Of a stretch of 12,957 bases of DNA, positions 6,716 through 12,957 are shown in pieces. The notes under the pieces are model-generated. The model searched no databases. It had not been told where the DNA came from and saw only the letters and a program-made list of their open reading frames with translations. Source of the DNA: Bacillota bacterium. GTDB taxonomy: Bacteria > Bacillota > Bacilli > Bacillales_B > DSM-18226. The position numbers and the translations under genes are program-made. Within the stretch, counting starts at the first letter, position 1. Every line of letters begins with the position of its first letter. The stretch lies in contig JAUZQA010000046.1 in NCBI GenBank assembly GCA_030705665.1, forward strand, positions 1-12,957, read 5' to 3'.

Positions 6716-7300
6716 ATGAACATCTTATGGGATTTTGACGGGACCCTTTTAAATACCTATCCAGCACTTGTTGAGGGGTTTGTTCAATTAAGCAGACAAA
6801 ATCTGGATCCAAGTGAAGTATTGACATGGCTGAAAAAAGATTCGAAAACAGCATTTAAACATTATGGCATCAGTGAAGACAGGAGAGAGGAGTATCGAGA
6901 GTTATATAATCATTATGCAAAAATTAGCAGCAAACCTTACCCTCATTTAGAAGAAGCATTATCTTCAGCTGATCACAATATTATCGTGACTCATCGTGAA
7001 AAAGATTCAACATTACTCTTGCTGGAAAAATTCGATCTAAAAAAGTATTTTACTGAAATTGTTTCAGTTGAGGAAGAGGGATTTAAGAGGAAACCAGACA
7101 GTTCCTCATATGAGTATGTGAGAAATAGGTTCAATATTGATTTAGTGGTTGGAGATCGTGACTTAGATTTAATCCCTGCTAAAAAATTAAACATTAAAAC
7201 AGCAGCTTTTCAAAATCGAAACATCCAAGCTGATTATTATTTTGATTGCTACAGTGATTTTCAGTCTGCTGTTCTTTGGCATTTTTCTGCAAATGAATAA
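6716..7300 (+). CDS. HAD superfamily hydrolase (phosphoglycolate phosphatase-like, HAD-IA)
   Basis: This 194-residue cytoplasmic enzyme starts at the ATG at 6716, with AGAGG (6704-6708) 7 bases upstream. HAD motifs in order: motif I DFDGTLLNT with nucleophile Asp6 and acid Asp8; motif II at the end of a strand (IIVTHRE, about residues 93-99); motif III Lys in GFKRKP (about 122-127); motif IV VVGDRDLDL (about 143-151), whose acidic residues bind Mg2+. A small helical cap lies between motifs I and II, as in subfamily IA. Family members hydrolyse small phosphorylated metabolites, often sugar phosphates or phosphoglycolate; the substrate here cannot be named. It forms its own transcription unit and shows no clear functional tie to the aromatic genes. 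Confidence 0.82.
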   Translation: MNILWDFDGTLLNTYPALVEGFVQLSRQNLDPSEVLTWLKKDSKTAFKHYGISEDRREEYRELYNHYAKISSKPYPHLEEALSSADHNIIVTHREKDSTLLLLEKFDLKKYFTEIVSVEEEGFKRKPDSSSYEYVRNRFNIDLVVGDRDLDLIPAKKLNIKTAAFQNRNIQADYYFDCYSDFQSAVLWHFSANE

Positions 7301-7302
7301 AC

Positions 7303-7338
7303 AAAAGGAATGAACACCTTTAAGTGTTTATTCCTTTT
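7303..7338. terminator. Bidirectional terminator between convergent HAD and S8 protease genes
   Basis: AAAAGGAATGAACAC (7303-7317) pairs with GTGTTTATTCCTTTT (7324-7338) with one G-T mismatch and a 6-base loop. The arms are A-rich on the left and T-rich on the right, so it can end transcripts from both sides. The minus-strand stop codon of the S8 gene (7328-7330) lies inside the right arm and the HAD stop (7298-7300) just before the left arm. Confidence 0.85.
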
Positions 7339-8827
7339 TGTTGTTTTCGTTTCCTTTTTCATCTTTATTTTGATAAACCAACTGTAAAATGGTATCTGCT
7401 CCAGCTACAATTGTAAAAATACCCATTTCAATCGCTGGTTGTCCAGGTAATTCAATGAAAATACTATATTTTCCGGGAAGAAGGTTTTGCAGACGGAACA
7501 TTCCATCTGTATCAAGATTTCCTTTTTCTGTAGGAACATTATTTCTTGTTTTGCATGCAACAATAATCTTTCCACTTAGTCTTGCAGTTACAATGGCGTT
7601 GCCGATAGGATTTTCAAATTGATCTACAATTTGTCCATAAAAACACCCTTTGTCTGCTGTCTTCCACCAATGAAAATTAGGGGTGTTTGTTCCCATAGAA
7701 AGGTGAAACGCATTTTTTGCATTTAAAAATCCATAGCCAAAATAATGATTCCATTGCTTGATATTTCCATCGATCGGAACAGCAGCCCGTTGGATCATTT
7801 GGATTACTTCTTCATTTCTTAATTCGGGGTTACATGCTAATAAAAGGGCAGCCAGTCCACTAACAAGGGGAGTTGCCTGTGAAGTGCCATGTAAAGAATC
7901 ATAGATTCGTAATCGATTTGGGGTAGAGTAAGTTGGGGTTGTAGAAAGAATAGAGGTACCAGGGGCTGTTACACCAATGTTCATACCCCAGTTTGAAAAT
8001 TTTGCCCGCTTTTGGTCTTCGTTAGCGGCTGAAACAGCTAATACAAAATTATATCCCGCAGGGTACTCGACCTGTTCAATGCCCTCGTTACCAGCAGCGG
8101 CTACAATCACAGCCCCCTTTTGCCATGCAAAGTTGATGGCACGTTGAAGCGCTTTACTAAAAGGTGGACCCCCGATGCTTATGTTAATAACTTTTGCGCC
8201 ATTTAAGACAGCATATAAAACTCCAGCAATAATCCATTTGGATTGCCCGCCATTTTGTCCGATCACTTTGATCGGCATAATTTTTCCTAAGTTAACAGGT
8301 GTGTTTTTTGAACCGACTTTGTTATTGGTTACCCCAGCAATAATACCTGCAACATGGGTTCCGTGGCCATTCACATCTCGATAGTCTTTTCGGTTTTTCG
8401 TGGTAAAATTGACTGGTTTTACAATTCGAGAAGAGAGTACGGGGTGTTTAGGATCAATCCCAGTATCTAAAATGGCAATGGTAACTTTTTGTTTCATTTG
8501 TTTGGCTGCTTCCCATGCAGGTTCATATTCCACCTGTTTCAGTCCCCATTGTCTATAAAAGCGGGCGTTTAAAGAATTTGAAGAATAAGATTTTAAAATC
8601 TTGCTTTCTATAAAAAAATTATTGTTCTCAATAAAAGCTACATGAACGGATGATTGATAATCCATCATTTTTTTTTGTAAATCATTACTCGTTATTTCAA
8701 CAACTTCAACATTAATTTCTGGGAATTTTGAAATAAGCCTTCCTCCTAGTTTGGTGTGTAAATTAATTTTTTGTTCCTCCGTTGTTTGGGGAACAAAACC
8801 AACCAGCAAACTAATATTATTTTCCAC
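7328..8827 (-). CDS. Subtilisin-like S8 serine peptidase with C-terminal carboxypeptidase-regulatory-like domain
   Basis: The 499-residue protein starts at GTG (8825-8827); a GGGAG ribosome binding site on the minus strand lies 7 bases upstream. Residues 1-75 look like an I9-type propeptide (inhibitor/chaperone). The catalytic domain spans about 95-375, with Asp121 (AILDTGID), His155 (NGHGTHVAG), oxyanion Asn247 (AAGNEG) and Ser316 (HGTSQATPLVSGLAALL), all intact. Residues 398-487 match a carboxypeptidase-regulatory-like beta-sandwich (GQIVDQFENPIGNAIVTARL, then DGMFRLQNLLPGKYSIFIEL), and the tail is charged (KDEKGNENNKKE). No N-terminal signal peptide is visible, so it may act inside the cell or leave by another route. 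It is convergent with the HAD gene and divergent from the Rieske operon. Substrate unknown; no evident role in aromatic catabolism. Confidence 0.9.
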   Translation of the reverse strand: MENNISLLVGFVPQTTEEQKINLHTKLGGRLISKFPEINVEVVEITSNDLQKKMMDYQSSVHVAFIENNNFFIESKILKSYSSNSLNARFYRQWGLKQVEYEPAWEAAKQMKQKVTIAILDTGIDPKHPVLSSRIVKPVNFTTKNRKDYRDVNGHGTHVAGIIAGVTNNKVGSKNTPVNLGKIMPIKVIGQNGGQSKWIIAGVLYAVLNGAKVINISIGGPPFSKALQRAINFAWQKGAVIVAAAGNEGIEQVEYPAGYNFVLAVSAANEDQKRAKFSNWGMNIGVTAPGTSILSTTPTYSTPNRLRIYDSLHGTSQATPLVSGLAALLLACNPELRNEEVIQMIQRAAVPIDGNIKQWNHYFGYGFLNAKNAFHLSMGTNTPNFHWWKTADKGCFYGQIVDQFENPIGNAIVTARLSGKIIVACKTRNNVPTEKGNLDTDGMFRLQNLLPGKYSIFIELPGQPAIEMGIFTIVAGADTILQLVYQNKDEKGNENNKKE

Positions 8828-8957
8828 TTTACATCTCCCTTTAAGGATGCAAATCCGCTTGTCCTGTTTACATTAAAGTATTCTGATTAAGCGGCTAAGG
8901 GACGGGCATATATGCAAAAAAGTGAATATTTTGTAAAATACACTTTAATGAAAAATA

Positions 8958-8977
8958 TTGAATATTCAACTATTCAA
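8958..8977. promoter_or_regulatory. Palindrome with an extra half-site (candidate operator)
   Basis: TTGAATATTCAA (8958-8969) is a perfect 12-bp palindrome, and its right half TATTCAA recurs 8 bases further on (8971-8977). It lies about 130 bases upstream of the S8 start codon. It could be a regulator site, but the region is AT-rich and the binder is unknown. Confidence 0.3.
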
Positions 8978-9118
8978 TGATTAAAAATTATAAATATTTT
9001 ATTTGGTTTATTTATGAAAATACAACTATTTTCTATTTGACATTGATATTTTCTAAGAAAAAAAGCCATTAATAAATATTTTTTTAATAAAGAGCCCGAT
9101 TATCGAGATTATTTCTAT

Positions 9119-9148
9119 TAGACGAAAATTTTAAAAGAATGGTATGCT
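9119..9148 (+). promoter_or_regulatory. Candidate promoter of the Rieske dioxygenase operon
   Basis: TAGACG (9119-9124; 4 of 6 matches to TTGACA) is followed after 18 bases by TATGCT (9143-9148; 4 of 6 matches to TATAAT), preceded by the TG of an extended -10 (TGG, 9140-9142). Transcription would begin near 9155, leaving a leader of about 160 bases that includes the TGTAA cluster. Confidence 0.35.
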
Positions 9149-9221
9149 TACATTGTTAATAAATTCCGAATATTTAGAGACTTTCGAAAATTAAGAGTTT
9201 ATTTGAAGGTGGTTGGTTAAA

Positions 9222-9248
9222 TGTAAGGGGTTACAACGTCTGCTGTAA
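9222..9248. promoter_or_regulatory. TGTAA repeat cluster / near-cre element upstream of the Rieske operon
   Basis: TGTAA (9222-9226), TTACA (9231-9235) and TGTAA (9244-9248) alternate in orientation, with 4- and 8-base spacers. The first pair, TGTAAGGGGTTACA, differs from the cre consensus only at the first base of the central CG (G for C). It resembles the perfect cre site before the monooxygenase operon (TGTAAGCGTTAACA). It could be a weaker CcpA site placed in the leader, or an operator for a shared regulator. Confidence 0.45.
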
Positions 9249-9302
9249 GATCTGTTAGGGGAATCAAAGGCAGAATTAAAATAGGTGAACCAATTATATT
9301 CA

Positions 9303-9311
9303 AGAGGTGAT
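9303..9311 (+). promoter_or_regulatory. Ribosome binding site that decides the Rieske alpha start
   Basis: AGAGGTGAT matches the 16S anti-SD complement (GGAGGTGAT) at all but one base. The in-frame GTG at 9307 and ATG at 9310 lie inside it, so the ATG at 9316 is the workable start. Confidence 0.65.
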
Positions 9312-9315
9312 GAAG

Positions 9316-10611
9316 ATGGGAAAGAAAAATTATATTGTTGATAACAAAGAAGAATGTAAGTTTTTGGTAAACCGTAAAACGTTTGTTGATCCGGAGATTT
9401 TAGCAGAAGAGCAGGAAAAAATCTTTAGTAGATGCTGGATTTATGTCGGACATGAATCGGAAATAAAAAATAGCGGTGATTTTCACACAAGAAATGTTGC
9501 CGGAAGACCGATCATATTTACCCGAGATGACGAAGGATTATTTCATGTCTTGTTAAATACCTGCACACATCGGGGATCATTGGTTTGCCGGGGTGATAAC
9601 GGAAATTGCAAAACATTTTTATGTACGTACCATGCCTGGTCATTTAAAACAAATGGTGCTCTAGTTGGTGTACCTTTAGAAGCCAGCTATCCAAAGAGCT
9701 TTAACAAAAAAGACTACGGTTTGCATGAGGTAAGAAGTGAGAGCTATAAAGGCTTTGTATTTTGCAATTTTAATGATTATGCAATCAGTTTAGAAGATTA
9801 TTTAGGGGAAGCAAAACAATACTTAGATTATGTGGCAGATCAGTCTGAGGTTGGCATGGAAGTGCTAAAAGGAACACAAAAATATGCAATTAGAGCAAAC
9901 TGGAAGCTTCTAGGTGAAAATAGTATTGATGGCTATCATGTTGCTTATAACCATAAAACATACCTTGAATATTTGACGGATGAAGGCCAAGATGTTTCAA
10001 ATGGTTTATATGGCCAAGGAAAATCATTAGGAAACGGCCATGCCGTAATGGAATACGAAGCGCCTTGGGGAAGACCTATCGCTAAAGCCCAAGCAAACTG
10101 GGATGAAGAAACAAAGAAGCGGATTGCTAAGTTACGTGCGAAAATTGTTGAGCGGGTGGGCGAAGAAAAAGCCCATATGATGTGTGACGTCAGCAGAAAC
10201 GTGTGGATTTTCCCTAACTTAATTATCAATGACATCATGTCTTTAACGATTCGGACATTTAATCCAATCAACCCGGACTATATGGAAGTAACAGCCTGGG
10301 CATTAGGTCCGATTGATGAAAATGCGCAGGAAAAGGAACATCGTTTAGACACGTTTTTAACTTTCCTTGGACCAAGCGGCTTTGCAACACCAGATGATAT
10401 TGAATCATTGGAAACAGCGCAATTAGGCTTTAAAAATACTATTAATGAAGTTGAATGGTCTGATATTTCAAGGGGTATGGATCGCGAAATTTCACCAACT
10501 ACTGATGAAAAACAAATGAGGGCATTCTGGAGAAAGTACAACGAGCTAATGGACCCGGAAGGAAACCAAACTTTGGGGCAGGACAAGGCTGAAAAGGAAC
10601 AACTTATTTAA
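9316..10611 (+). CDS. Rieske non-heme iron ring-hydroxylating oxygenase, alpha subunit
   Basis: The 431-residue catalytic subunit adds O2 (or one O atom) to an aromatic ring. The N-terminal Rieske domain holds the [2Fe-2S] ligands Cys83-x-His85 (CTHRG) and Cys103-x2-His106 (CTYHAW). The catalytic domain holds mononuclear iron ligands His208 and His213 (DGYHVAYNH) and an Asp at 360 or 361 (FATPDDIESLE). Asp205, three residues before His208, is the usual bridge between the Rieske cluster and the iron of the next subunit. Length and layout fit alpha subunits of benzoate, anthranilate, cumate and biphenyl-type oxygenases; the substrate cannot be fixed by eye. It is the first gene of the operon, 16 bases ahead of the beta gene. 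Electron donors (ferredoxin, reductase) are not encoded nearby. The upstream in-frame GTG/ATG would lie within the SD and are rejected. Confidence 0.9.
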   Translation: MGKKNYIVDNKEECKFLVNRKTFVDPEILAEEQEKIFSRCWIYVGHESEIKNSGDFHTRNVAGRPIIFTRDDEGLFHVLLNTCTHRGSLVCRGDNGNCKTFLCTYHAWSFKTNGALVGVPLEASYPKSFNKKDYGLHEVRSESYKGFVFCNFNDYAISLEDYLGEAKQYLDYVADQSEVGMEVLKGTQKYAIRANWKLLGENSIDGYHVAYNHKTYLEYLTDEGQDVSNGLYGQGKSLGNGHAVMEYEAPWGRPIAKAQANWDEETKKRIAKLRAKIVERVGEEKAHMMCDVSRNVWIFPNLIINDIMSLTIRTFNPINPDYMEVTAWALGPIDENAQEKEHRLDTFLTFLGPSGFATPDDIESLETAQLGFKNTINEVEWSDISRGMDREISPTTDEKQMRAFWRKYNELMDPEGNQTLGQDKAEKEQLI

Positions 10612-10627
10612 AGAGGAGGCGCCAATT

Positions 10628-11125
10628 ATGACTATTTCCCAAGAAGAAAAAATCACTCAACAAACGGTTGAACAGTTTTTTTATAAAGAAGCAGATTTAC
10701 TGGATTCGTGGAAATTAGAGGAATGGTTTAACTTATTAACGGAAAACGCCACTTACTCTATTCCAACTACAGATAATAATGATGGAGATTGCAAAGATTC
10801 TCTATACTTTATCGCAGATGATTACCATCGATTAAAAGCTCGCGTAAAACGTTTAAGCAGTAAATTTTCCCATGCTGAAAACCCAAGATCACGCACTCGC
10901 AGATTTATTACCAACGTTCAAATTCTTAATGAAGCCAATGGAAAAATAGAAGTAACAGCCAATTTTATCGTATACCGAATGAGATATGGCTTTACAGACG
11001 CTTATGTAGGCAAGTATTATTACACATTAGTCATTGAAAATAATGAAATTAAAATTCAGGATCGCAAAGCAGTTTTAGATATTGAAGGACTAAGGCCGCA
11101 TTCCAGAATCAGTATTATCTTATAA
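10628..11125 (+). CDS. Ring-hydroxylating oxygenase, beta (small) subunit
   Basis: This 165-residue protein has the SnoaL/NTF2-like pattern of the structural subunit that forms the alpha3beta3 hexamer: an N-terminal helix (TVEQFFYKEADLLDSWKLEE), then WFNLLTENATYSIP, the SLYFIADDYHRLKARVKRL segment, and SHAENPRSRTRRFITNVQIL, typical of BphA2/BenB-type subunits. It has no cofactor. SD AGAGGAGG (10612-10619) lies 8 bases before the ATG, and the extradiol dioxygenase gene follows after 12 bases. The very tight spacing indicates one transcript and probably coupled translation. Family call is firm from both the sequence and its position next to alpha. Confidence 0.88.
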   Translation: MTISQEEKITQQTVEQFFYKEADLLDSWKLEEWFNLLTENATYSIPTTDNNDGDCKDSLYFIADDYHRLKARVKRLSSKFSHAENPRSRTRRFITNVQILNEANGKIEVTANFIVYRMRYGFTDAYVGKYYYTLVIENNEIKIQDRKAVLDIEGLRPHSRISIIL

Positions 11126-11137
11126 GGAGATGTAAAA

Positions 11138-12061
11138 ATGATTCGCTACAGTAAGCTTGGATATATTGCAATAAATGTTAGCGATCTTGAAAAATCCTGT
11201 GACTTTTATGGAAGACTGCTTGGATTGGAAAGAGTGGAGTCCGATATTCCGAATACTAGGTTTTTCCGATCTAGCCGTGACCATCACAATCTGGTCCTCA
11301 CACAGGGCTCTAATCCAGGATTAAATCGAATTGGCTTGGAATTGGAAACCCCAGAAATGGTAGATGAAACATTTGAATATTTTGCTGGTCTTGGATTGAA
11401 TCCTGAAGTGGTTTCGCTGCAGGAATTGGATATCCTCAAGCAAGGAAGAACATTCAGAGTGGTGGACCCTTTGGGCATAACCTTTGAATTCTACAGTGAT
11501 ATGGCTCAAATGCCAGTGGAATTTAAATCAACTGTGGCTGAAATCCAAAAATTAGGACATGTCGTCTTAAAAACACAGGATGTTGAAAAGGCGATTAAAT
11601 TCTATAATGAAGTGTTCAATTTTGTAGTTTCCGATTATTTTGGCGGTACTGGTTCCACGGAAAAAGCCGGAGCATGGTTCAGATGTTTCCCGGTTCCATA
11701 CCATCATTCATTTGCCGTTTTCCAAGGTGAAGAAACCGGCTTCCACCATTTGAATTTTATGGTCTCGACAATCGATGATATCGGTAAAGCTGTCAATCGT
11801 TTTAAGCAAAATGGCGTGACGATTGCAATGGGCCCAGGTAGACATGCCCCATCAGGCGCCATTTTCTTATATGTTTTAGATCCGGATGGCCTTACGGTTG
11901 AATACAGCTTCGGCATGGAAGAATTCCCGGAAGTTAATCCACGCAAGCCAAAGTATTTAGCAATTGAACCAGAAACTATCGACCTTTGGGGAGGCCAGAC
12001 CGCTGATCACAGAATGGCTTCCCTGGGAGTTATTGAAAGTGCTGTACCAGAGAAAGTTTAA
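11138..12061 (+). CDS. Type I extradiol ring-cleavage dioxygenase (catechol 2,3-dioxygenase-like, VOC family)
   Basis: The 307-residue, two-domain vicinal-oxygen-chelate protein is predicted to cleave catechols next to, not between, the hydroxyls, yielding a yellow ring-fission product. Repeats: residues 7-120 (LGYIAINVSDLEKSCDFYGR) and 139-260 (LGHVVLKTQDVEKAIKFYNE). Fe(II) ligands by pattern: His141 (LGHVVL), His204 (HHLNF), Glu255 (TVEYSFG). Catalytic second-sphere residues His189 (YHHSFA), His236 (GRHAPSG) and Tyr245 (FLYVLDPDG) sit at the spacing of Pseudomonas XylE His199, His246 and Tyr255, and the protein has the same length as XylE. Biphenyl-2,3-diol type cleavage enzymes are the main alternative. 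SD AAGGAGAT overlaps the beta stop codon. It could serve both the Rieske oxygenase product and catechol from the phenol-type hydroxylase. No ring-fission product hydrolase or dehydrogenase follows. Confidence 0.87.
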   Translation: MIRYSKLGYIAINVSDLEKSCDFYGRLLGLERVESDIPNTRFFRSSRDHHNLVLTQGSNPGLNRIGLELETPEMVDETFEYFAGLGLNPEVVSLQELDILKQGRTFRVVDPLGITFEFYSDMAQMPVEFKSTVAEIQKLGHVVLKTQDVEKAIKFYNEVFNFVVSDYFGGTGSTEKAGAWFRCFPVPYHHSFAVFQGEETGFHHLNFMVSTIDDIGKAVNRFKQNGVTIAMGPGRHAPSGAIFLYVLDPDGLTVEYSFGMEEFPEVNPRKPKYLAIEPETIDLWGGQTADHRMASLGVIESAVPEKV

Positions 12062-12147
12062 TAAGTTAAATATATTATAGCATAAGTAAATAACATAATC
12101 ATAGTGTAAATATAAATAATAGTATGAAAATTTAAAATTTATTGCGG

Positions 12148-12190
12148 TTGGTGAGGAAGAAAAAAACAAACTTCTTCACCAACTTTTTTT
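12148..12190 (+). terminator. Rho-independent terminator of the Rieske/extradiol operon
   Basis: TTGGTGAGGAAG (12148-12159) pairs with CTTCTTCACCAA (12171-12182) with one G-T pair, around an A-rich 11-base loop, followed by C and seven Ts. It lies about 85 bases after the stop codon at 12059-12061; the sequence between is AT-rich with no gene. Confidence 0.9.
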
Positions 12191-12295
12191 ATGTAGTTTA
12201 AAAAATCTTCCAAGTTGAGTAAAATATATATTACTATTTATTGGTTTTAGTGTAAGGCTATTGAATAGTGTATGATTGCGAAATGGGGAAGAAGA

Positions 12296-12799
12296 ATGGT
12301 AAGTGTAAAATCAGTGAAAATCGATGGAGAAGCGATTCATGTCTTTAAAAGTATGATTTATATTTTTGAATCAAACTCAAGATTTACATTAGAATTGGAC
12401 ATGATTGTCAGTGAAGTTGTTTTAAAAAGATATAAAAATGAAACGACCTTGATCCTTGAGATTGAACTTGATGATGGCAGATTAATCAGTTCAATCATGA
12501 ATGTTCATTTCTTATCCGGAAGATTGCCGCAAATGAACGCTTTTATGGATGTGGATGACCAGGATGAATTTTTTGATTTTCAAAGAATCAATGAAAATGA
12601 CAGCTCATATCCTGATTTAGCAGAAGGCATAACACTAGAAGAGATAAGAAAAGTAGAAATGCCAAATGAAAAAGTTTCGCTAAAGTTAAATTTACCGATC
12701 GATCAAATAGAGTGGCTAAAAGCGCAAAAATCCCAGGAGTTAAATGCCATTTTCAAAGAGTTTATTTATTATTATTGGAATAAACGGTCCGAAACGTGA
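12296..12799 (+). CDS. Hypothetical protein, 167 residues
   Basis: Not recognised. The ATG at 12296 is preferred because GGGGAAG (12285-12291) lies 4 bases upstream; an in-frame ATG at 12272 lacks such a site. Residues 1-90 look like alternating beta strands (VKSVKIDGEAIHVFKSMIYI; TLILEIELDDGRL), and a short acidic stretch follows (VDDQDEFFDF, about 102-111). The C-terminus (KVSLKLNLPIDQIEWLKAQK, then a helix EFIYYYWNKR) has the strand-helix-helix look of a ribbon-helix-helix DNA-binding tail, but this is only a shape resemblance. No signal peptide or membrane segment. It stands alone between terminators at 12148 and 12803, so a function in aromatic catabolism is not indicated. Confidence 0.72.
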   Translation: MVSVKSVKIDGEAIHVFKSMIYIFESNSRFTLELDMIVSEVVLKRYKNETTLILEIELDDGRLISSIMNVHFLSGRLPQMNAFMDVDDQDEFFDFQRINENDSSYPDLAEGITLEEIRKVEMPNEKVSLKLNLPIDQIEWLKAQKSQELNAIFKEFIYYYWNKRSET

Positions 12800-12802
12800 T
12801 TC

Positions 12803-12826
12803 GGGTCCAAAACATGGACCCTTTTT
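12803..12826 (+). terminator. Rho-independent terminator after the hypothetical gene
   Basis: GGGTCCA (12803-12809) pairs with TGGACCC (12815-12821) around AAACA, followed by five Ts. It starts 3 bases after the stop codon at 12797-12799. No A-run precedes the stem, so it probably does not serve the minus-strand gene to its right. Confidence 0.85.
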
Positions 12827-12836
12827 GTTGTGCTGT

Positions 12837-12957
12837 TTATCCATTAATCCCTTGGAGCCATTCTTGATAACACTCATGGCACAATGTTTCTTCTTTTTCA
12901 TTGTTTGTGACATGGAAGGTTACAAAATGGATTTGGTTCTCTTTGATATCATTGGAA
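12837..12957 (-). CDS. C-terminal end of a small CxxC protein (partial at window edge)
   Basis: On the minus strand a frame is open from the window edge to TAA (12837-12839), giving 39 codons. They encode a basic/polar stretch with His and Phe (IHFVTFHV) followed by LCHECYQEWLQGING at the end. The CHEC pair suggests half of a zinc-binding site, the rest of which may lie beyond the window. The sequence looks protein-like and ends neatly just past the terminator of the convergent neighbour. I do not recognise the family. Confidence 0.6.
   Translation of the reverse strand, partial: SNDIKENQIHFVTFHVTNNEKEETLCHECYQEWLQGING

Larger units (their letters stand above)
8828..9315. other. Long AT-rich divergent intergenic region
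   Basis: About 490 bases separate the divergent S8 and Rieske operon starts. No convincing coding frame was found. It holds the minus-strand S8 ribosome binding site (near 8835-8841), a 12-bp palindrome at 8958, a candidate extended -10 promoter at 9119-9148, a TGTAA repeat cluster at 9222-9248, and the Rieske alpha ribosome binding site at 9303-9311. The stretch 8985-9115 is very AT-rich with no other clear pattern. Confidence 0.7.

Noticed and set aside
9037..9042. Consensus TTGACA as a -35 box in the divergent region
   Set aside because: No -10-like hexamer lies 16-18 bases downstream; the sequence there is an A-run followed by GCC.
9945..10271. Minus-strand 108-codon open frame inside the Rieske alpha gene
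   Set aside because: It is wholly antisense to a strongly supported gene with intact metal-binding motifs and has no protein-like features of its own.
12271..12276. TATGAT as a -10 box for the hypothetical gene
   Set aside because: No acceptable -35 at 16-18 bases, and the implied transcript start would fall almost on the ribosome binding site.
1..12957. CRISPR array, tRNA/rRNA, insertion sequence or phage attachment site
   Set aside because: No spaced direct repeats, cloverleaf sequence, transposase frame or terminal inverted repeats were found by reading both strands.

Overview
The window reads as chromosomal DNA of a low-GC Gram-positive bacterium of the Bacillaceae type. The clues are AT-rich sequence, strong purine-rich ribosome binding sites matching the Bacillus anti-SD, compact factor-independent terminators after most transcription units, a perfect Bacillus-type cre (CcpA) site, and PucR-type and S8 protein families common in this group. 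This assignment is an inference; there is no rRNA or other phylogenetic marker here.

Layout. (1) 1-1359: the 3' part of a GH94/GH36-type sugar phosphorylase or glycosidase, closed by a long terminator. (2) 1630-4564: a three-gene operon for the hydroxylase of a soluble di-iron monooxygenase of the phenol hydroxylase/toluene monooxygenase family (beta, alpha, then a small gamma-like subunit). It has a perfect cre site in its leader and a 15-bp-stem terminator after it. (3) 4689-6596: a regulator joining a DmpR/MopR-type aromatic sensor (XylR_N plus V4R) to a PucR-type C-terminal helix-turn-helix, in place of the sigma-54 AAA+ module seen in the proteobacterial proteins. (4) 6716-7300: a small HAD hydrolase. 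(5) 7328-8827 on the minus strand: a subtilisin-like S8 protease with a C-terminal beta-sandwich-like domain. (6) 8828-9315: a long AT-rich divergent intergenic region with candidate promoter and operator elements. (7) 9316-12061: a three-gene operon for a Rieske ring-hydroxylating oxygenase (alpha, beta) and a type I extradiol (catechol 2,3-dioxygenase-like) ring-cleavage enzyme. (8) 12296-12799: an unrecognised 167-aa protein. (9) 12837-12957 on the minus strand: the C-terminus of a small CxxC protein running off the window.

The central theme is aerobic catabolism of aromatics. The likely model (inference) is that the hybrid regulator senses a phenol-like effector. Its zinc ligands and the key phenol-contacting His and Trp of MopR are conserved at the same spacing. 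It would then activate the neighbouring hydroxylase, which turns phenol or a related arene into a catechol. The extradiol dioxygenase could open that ring, while the Rieske oxygenase would feed in a second substrate. Both operons carry a TGTAA-N4-TNACA element upstream, perfect cre in one and one mismatch from cre in the other, which suggests shared catabolite control.

The most unusual points are the sensor/output domain swap and the lack, in the window, of any reductase, ferredoxin, coupling protein or dihydrodiol dehydrogenase for either oxygenase.
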